From Streptomyces sp. NBC_00539 (lineage in GTDB: Bacteria > Actinomycetota > Actinomycetes > Streptomycetales > Streptomycetaceae): a stretch of DNA of 64,000 bases. This document shows positions 63,123-64,000 of the stretch, one piece after another. A program made the translations under genes and the position numbers. The stretch covers positions 1,116,001 through 1,180,000 of the forward strand of contig NZ_CP107811.1 of NCBI RefSeq assembly GCF_036346105.1, written 5' to 3'. How positions within the stretch are numbered: position 1 is the first letter of the stretch; each line of letters opens with the position of its first letter. Under the pieces are notes generated by a model. The model was not told where the DNA came from, did no database searches, and was given only the letters and a program-made list of their open reading frames with translations.

Positions 63123-64000
63123 CGCCGCCTCCTCTTCCGGCGTCACGCCCTTGGCCGGCCGGTCGGGACGCTGCGGGGCGATACCGCCGAGGCCGCGGAG
63201 CCAGGCCCAGGTGTCGGCCACGGTCTCCTCGACGGGCCGGCAGTGCAGACCTGCGGCGAGGGCCTTGGTGACGTCGCCGCCGAACATGTACGCGTGCAGT
63301 TCGCCCGGCGGGAGCCAGACGGGCAGGGACGTCCACGGCTCGATGCCGGCTTCCGCGATCCTGGCCGGGTCGGTCCAGCGGAGCTCCGCCCCGCCTCCGG
63401 TGACGCGCACGCAGGCTTCCAGCAGGCCGGCCATCGTGGTGTGCCCGGGCGGGGACGCCAGGTCGTACGCGCCGCCGAGCCCGGCCCGGGCGGCTCGCAG
63501 GGTCCAACGGGCCAGGTCCCGTACGTCGATGTACTGGATCGGAAGGTCGCGCGGGCCGGGGGCGAGCATCGGGCCGCCCCGCGCGGCGCGGTTCAGCCAC
63601 CACGGCAGGCGGCCGACGTTCTCGTACGGGCCGAGGATCAGCCCGGCGCGCACCAGCAGGGCACGCCCGCCGAAGGCGTCGAGCGCGGCGAGTTCACCGC
63701 CCCGCTTGTCCTCGGCGTAGGCGGTGGCCTCCGCGTCGGGCGAGCCCCCGACGAGCGGGCCGTCCTCGGCCAGGCCTGCGGGGCCGGGGAACCCGTACAC
63801 CGAGCGGCTGGAGACGTAGGCGTACCGCCCGGCCCGGTCCGCGAGCAGCCGGGCGGTGTCGCGCACGGCGGTGGGGGCCCCGCTCCAGGTGTCGACGACG
63901 AAGTCCCACTCCCCCTCGGCGAGCGCGGCCAGGCCGTCGGGGGCGGTGCGGTCTCCGTGGAGCGCGGAGGTTCCCGGAGGGGGCGCGTGGCGGCCGCGGT
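63108..64000 (-). CDS. NAD-dependent epimerase/dehydratase family protein, 5' end outside window
   Basis: The last 296 or so codons of an extended-SDR gene; the start and the Rossmann GxxGxxG lie beyond 64000. The frame is open to the edge and reads WDFVVDTWSGAP before TARLLADRAGRYAYVSSRSV and YGFPG, the usual middle of these proteins; LGPYENVGRLPWWLNRAARG and IQYIDVRDLARWTL follow. An ATG at 63866 is internal. Substrate is unknown, likely a nucleotide-sugar or a reductase substrate. It converges with the lipase maturation factor gene. Confidence 0.85.
   Translation of the reverse strand, partial: RGRHAPPPGTSALHGDRTAPDGLAALAEGEWDFVVDTWSGAPTAVRDTARLLADRAGRYAYVSSRSVYGFPGPAGLAEDGPLVGGSPDAEATAYAEDKRGGELAALDAFGGRALLVRAGLILGPYENVGRLPWWLNRAARGGPMLAPGPRDLPIQYIDVRDLARWTLRAARAGLGGAYDLASPPGHTTMAGLLEACVRVTGGGAELRWTDPARIAEAGIEPWTSLPVWLPPGELHAYMFGGDVTKALAAGLHCRPVEETVADTWAWLRGLGGIAPQRPDRPAKGVTPEEEAALLGL

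Overview
The window is chromosomal DNA of an actinomycete, almost certainly a Streptomyces. GC content is very high throughout, codon third positions are strongly G/C, GTG starts are common, and start/stop codons often overlap by 4 nt (GTGA or ATGA). Signature content includes an ergothioneine cluster egtABCD, a dodecin, DUF6230/DUF6114 proteins, a class F sortase, a fused LysX and a PAS-GAF-SpoIIE phosphatase. From memory, the run egtABCD, olsB/olsA, sdhCAB with a LysR regulator and a PAS-GGDEF-EAL protein resembles the Streptomyces coelicolor neighbourhood around SCO0910-SCO0928; that is recollection, not a search result.

Layout. 1-1462: no supportable gene. 1463-4370: pirin, TPR protein, a truncated IS481-type element, and a two-domain methyltransferase. 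4422-7194: a MerR regulator followed by a coupled DUF6230/DUF6114/secreted-protein set. 7325-11968: DUF2087 protein, metallophosphoesterase, flavin disulfide oxidoreductase, thioredoxin and aldehyde dehydrogenase. 12.0-16.1 kb: thiolase and LacI regulator interleaved with repeat-rich DNA, including three tandem copies of a roughly 250-bp unit. 16120-19986: PadR regulator with a divergent NTF2-like gene, a PemK-like protein, a secreted beta-helix protein and a bacterial PARG. 20112-24446: egtABCD, tightly overlapped. 24329-26055: olsB-olsA (ornithine lipids). 26327-30565: dodecin, HAD phosphatase, LLM oxidoreductase and a UvrA2-like ATPase. 30574-33667: secreted GH20 hexosaminidase and a histidine-phosphatase lipoprotein. 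33802-38182: sdhCAB (succinate dehydrogenase) with a divergent LysR gene. 38228-40064: TetR with a divergent FAD monooxygenase. 40157-43269: methyltransferase overlapping an RmdA-like c-di-GMP enzyme.

43598-48484 is a cell-surface region: a His/Pro-rich secreted protein, a DUF4239 membrane protein, two paralogous secreted proteins with the same unusual C-terminus, a class F sortase and a polysaccharide deacetylase. 48576-55678: LysX, universal stress protein, CapA-like protein, an ECF sigma factor and two unknown proteins. 55770-64000: DNA glycosylase, PP2C phosphatase, DUF6777 lipoprotein, a YndJ/DUF1990/lipase-maturation-factor run behind a promoter with twin palindromic operators, and a truncated epimerase gene at the window edge.

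The most interesting unexplained signal is the sortase neighbourhood. Two secreted proteins share an Ig-like core with two cysteines, a G-x-x-G-G-[LI]-G-G-S motif, a membrane segment and an Arg-rich tail but no LPXTG. One of them shares a nearly identical upstream promoter-like block, at identical spacing, with the sortase gene. Other good leads are the twin TTGAAC-N2-GTTCAA operators, the triplicated repeat block, the DUF6230/DUF6114 set and several clean regulator-palindrome pairs. No RNA genes, CRISPR arrays or complete mobile elements were seen.
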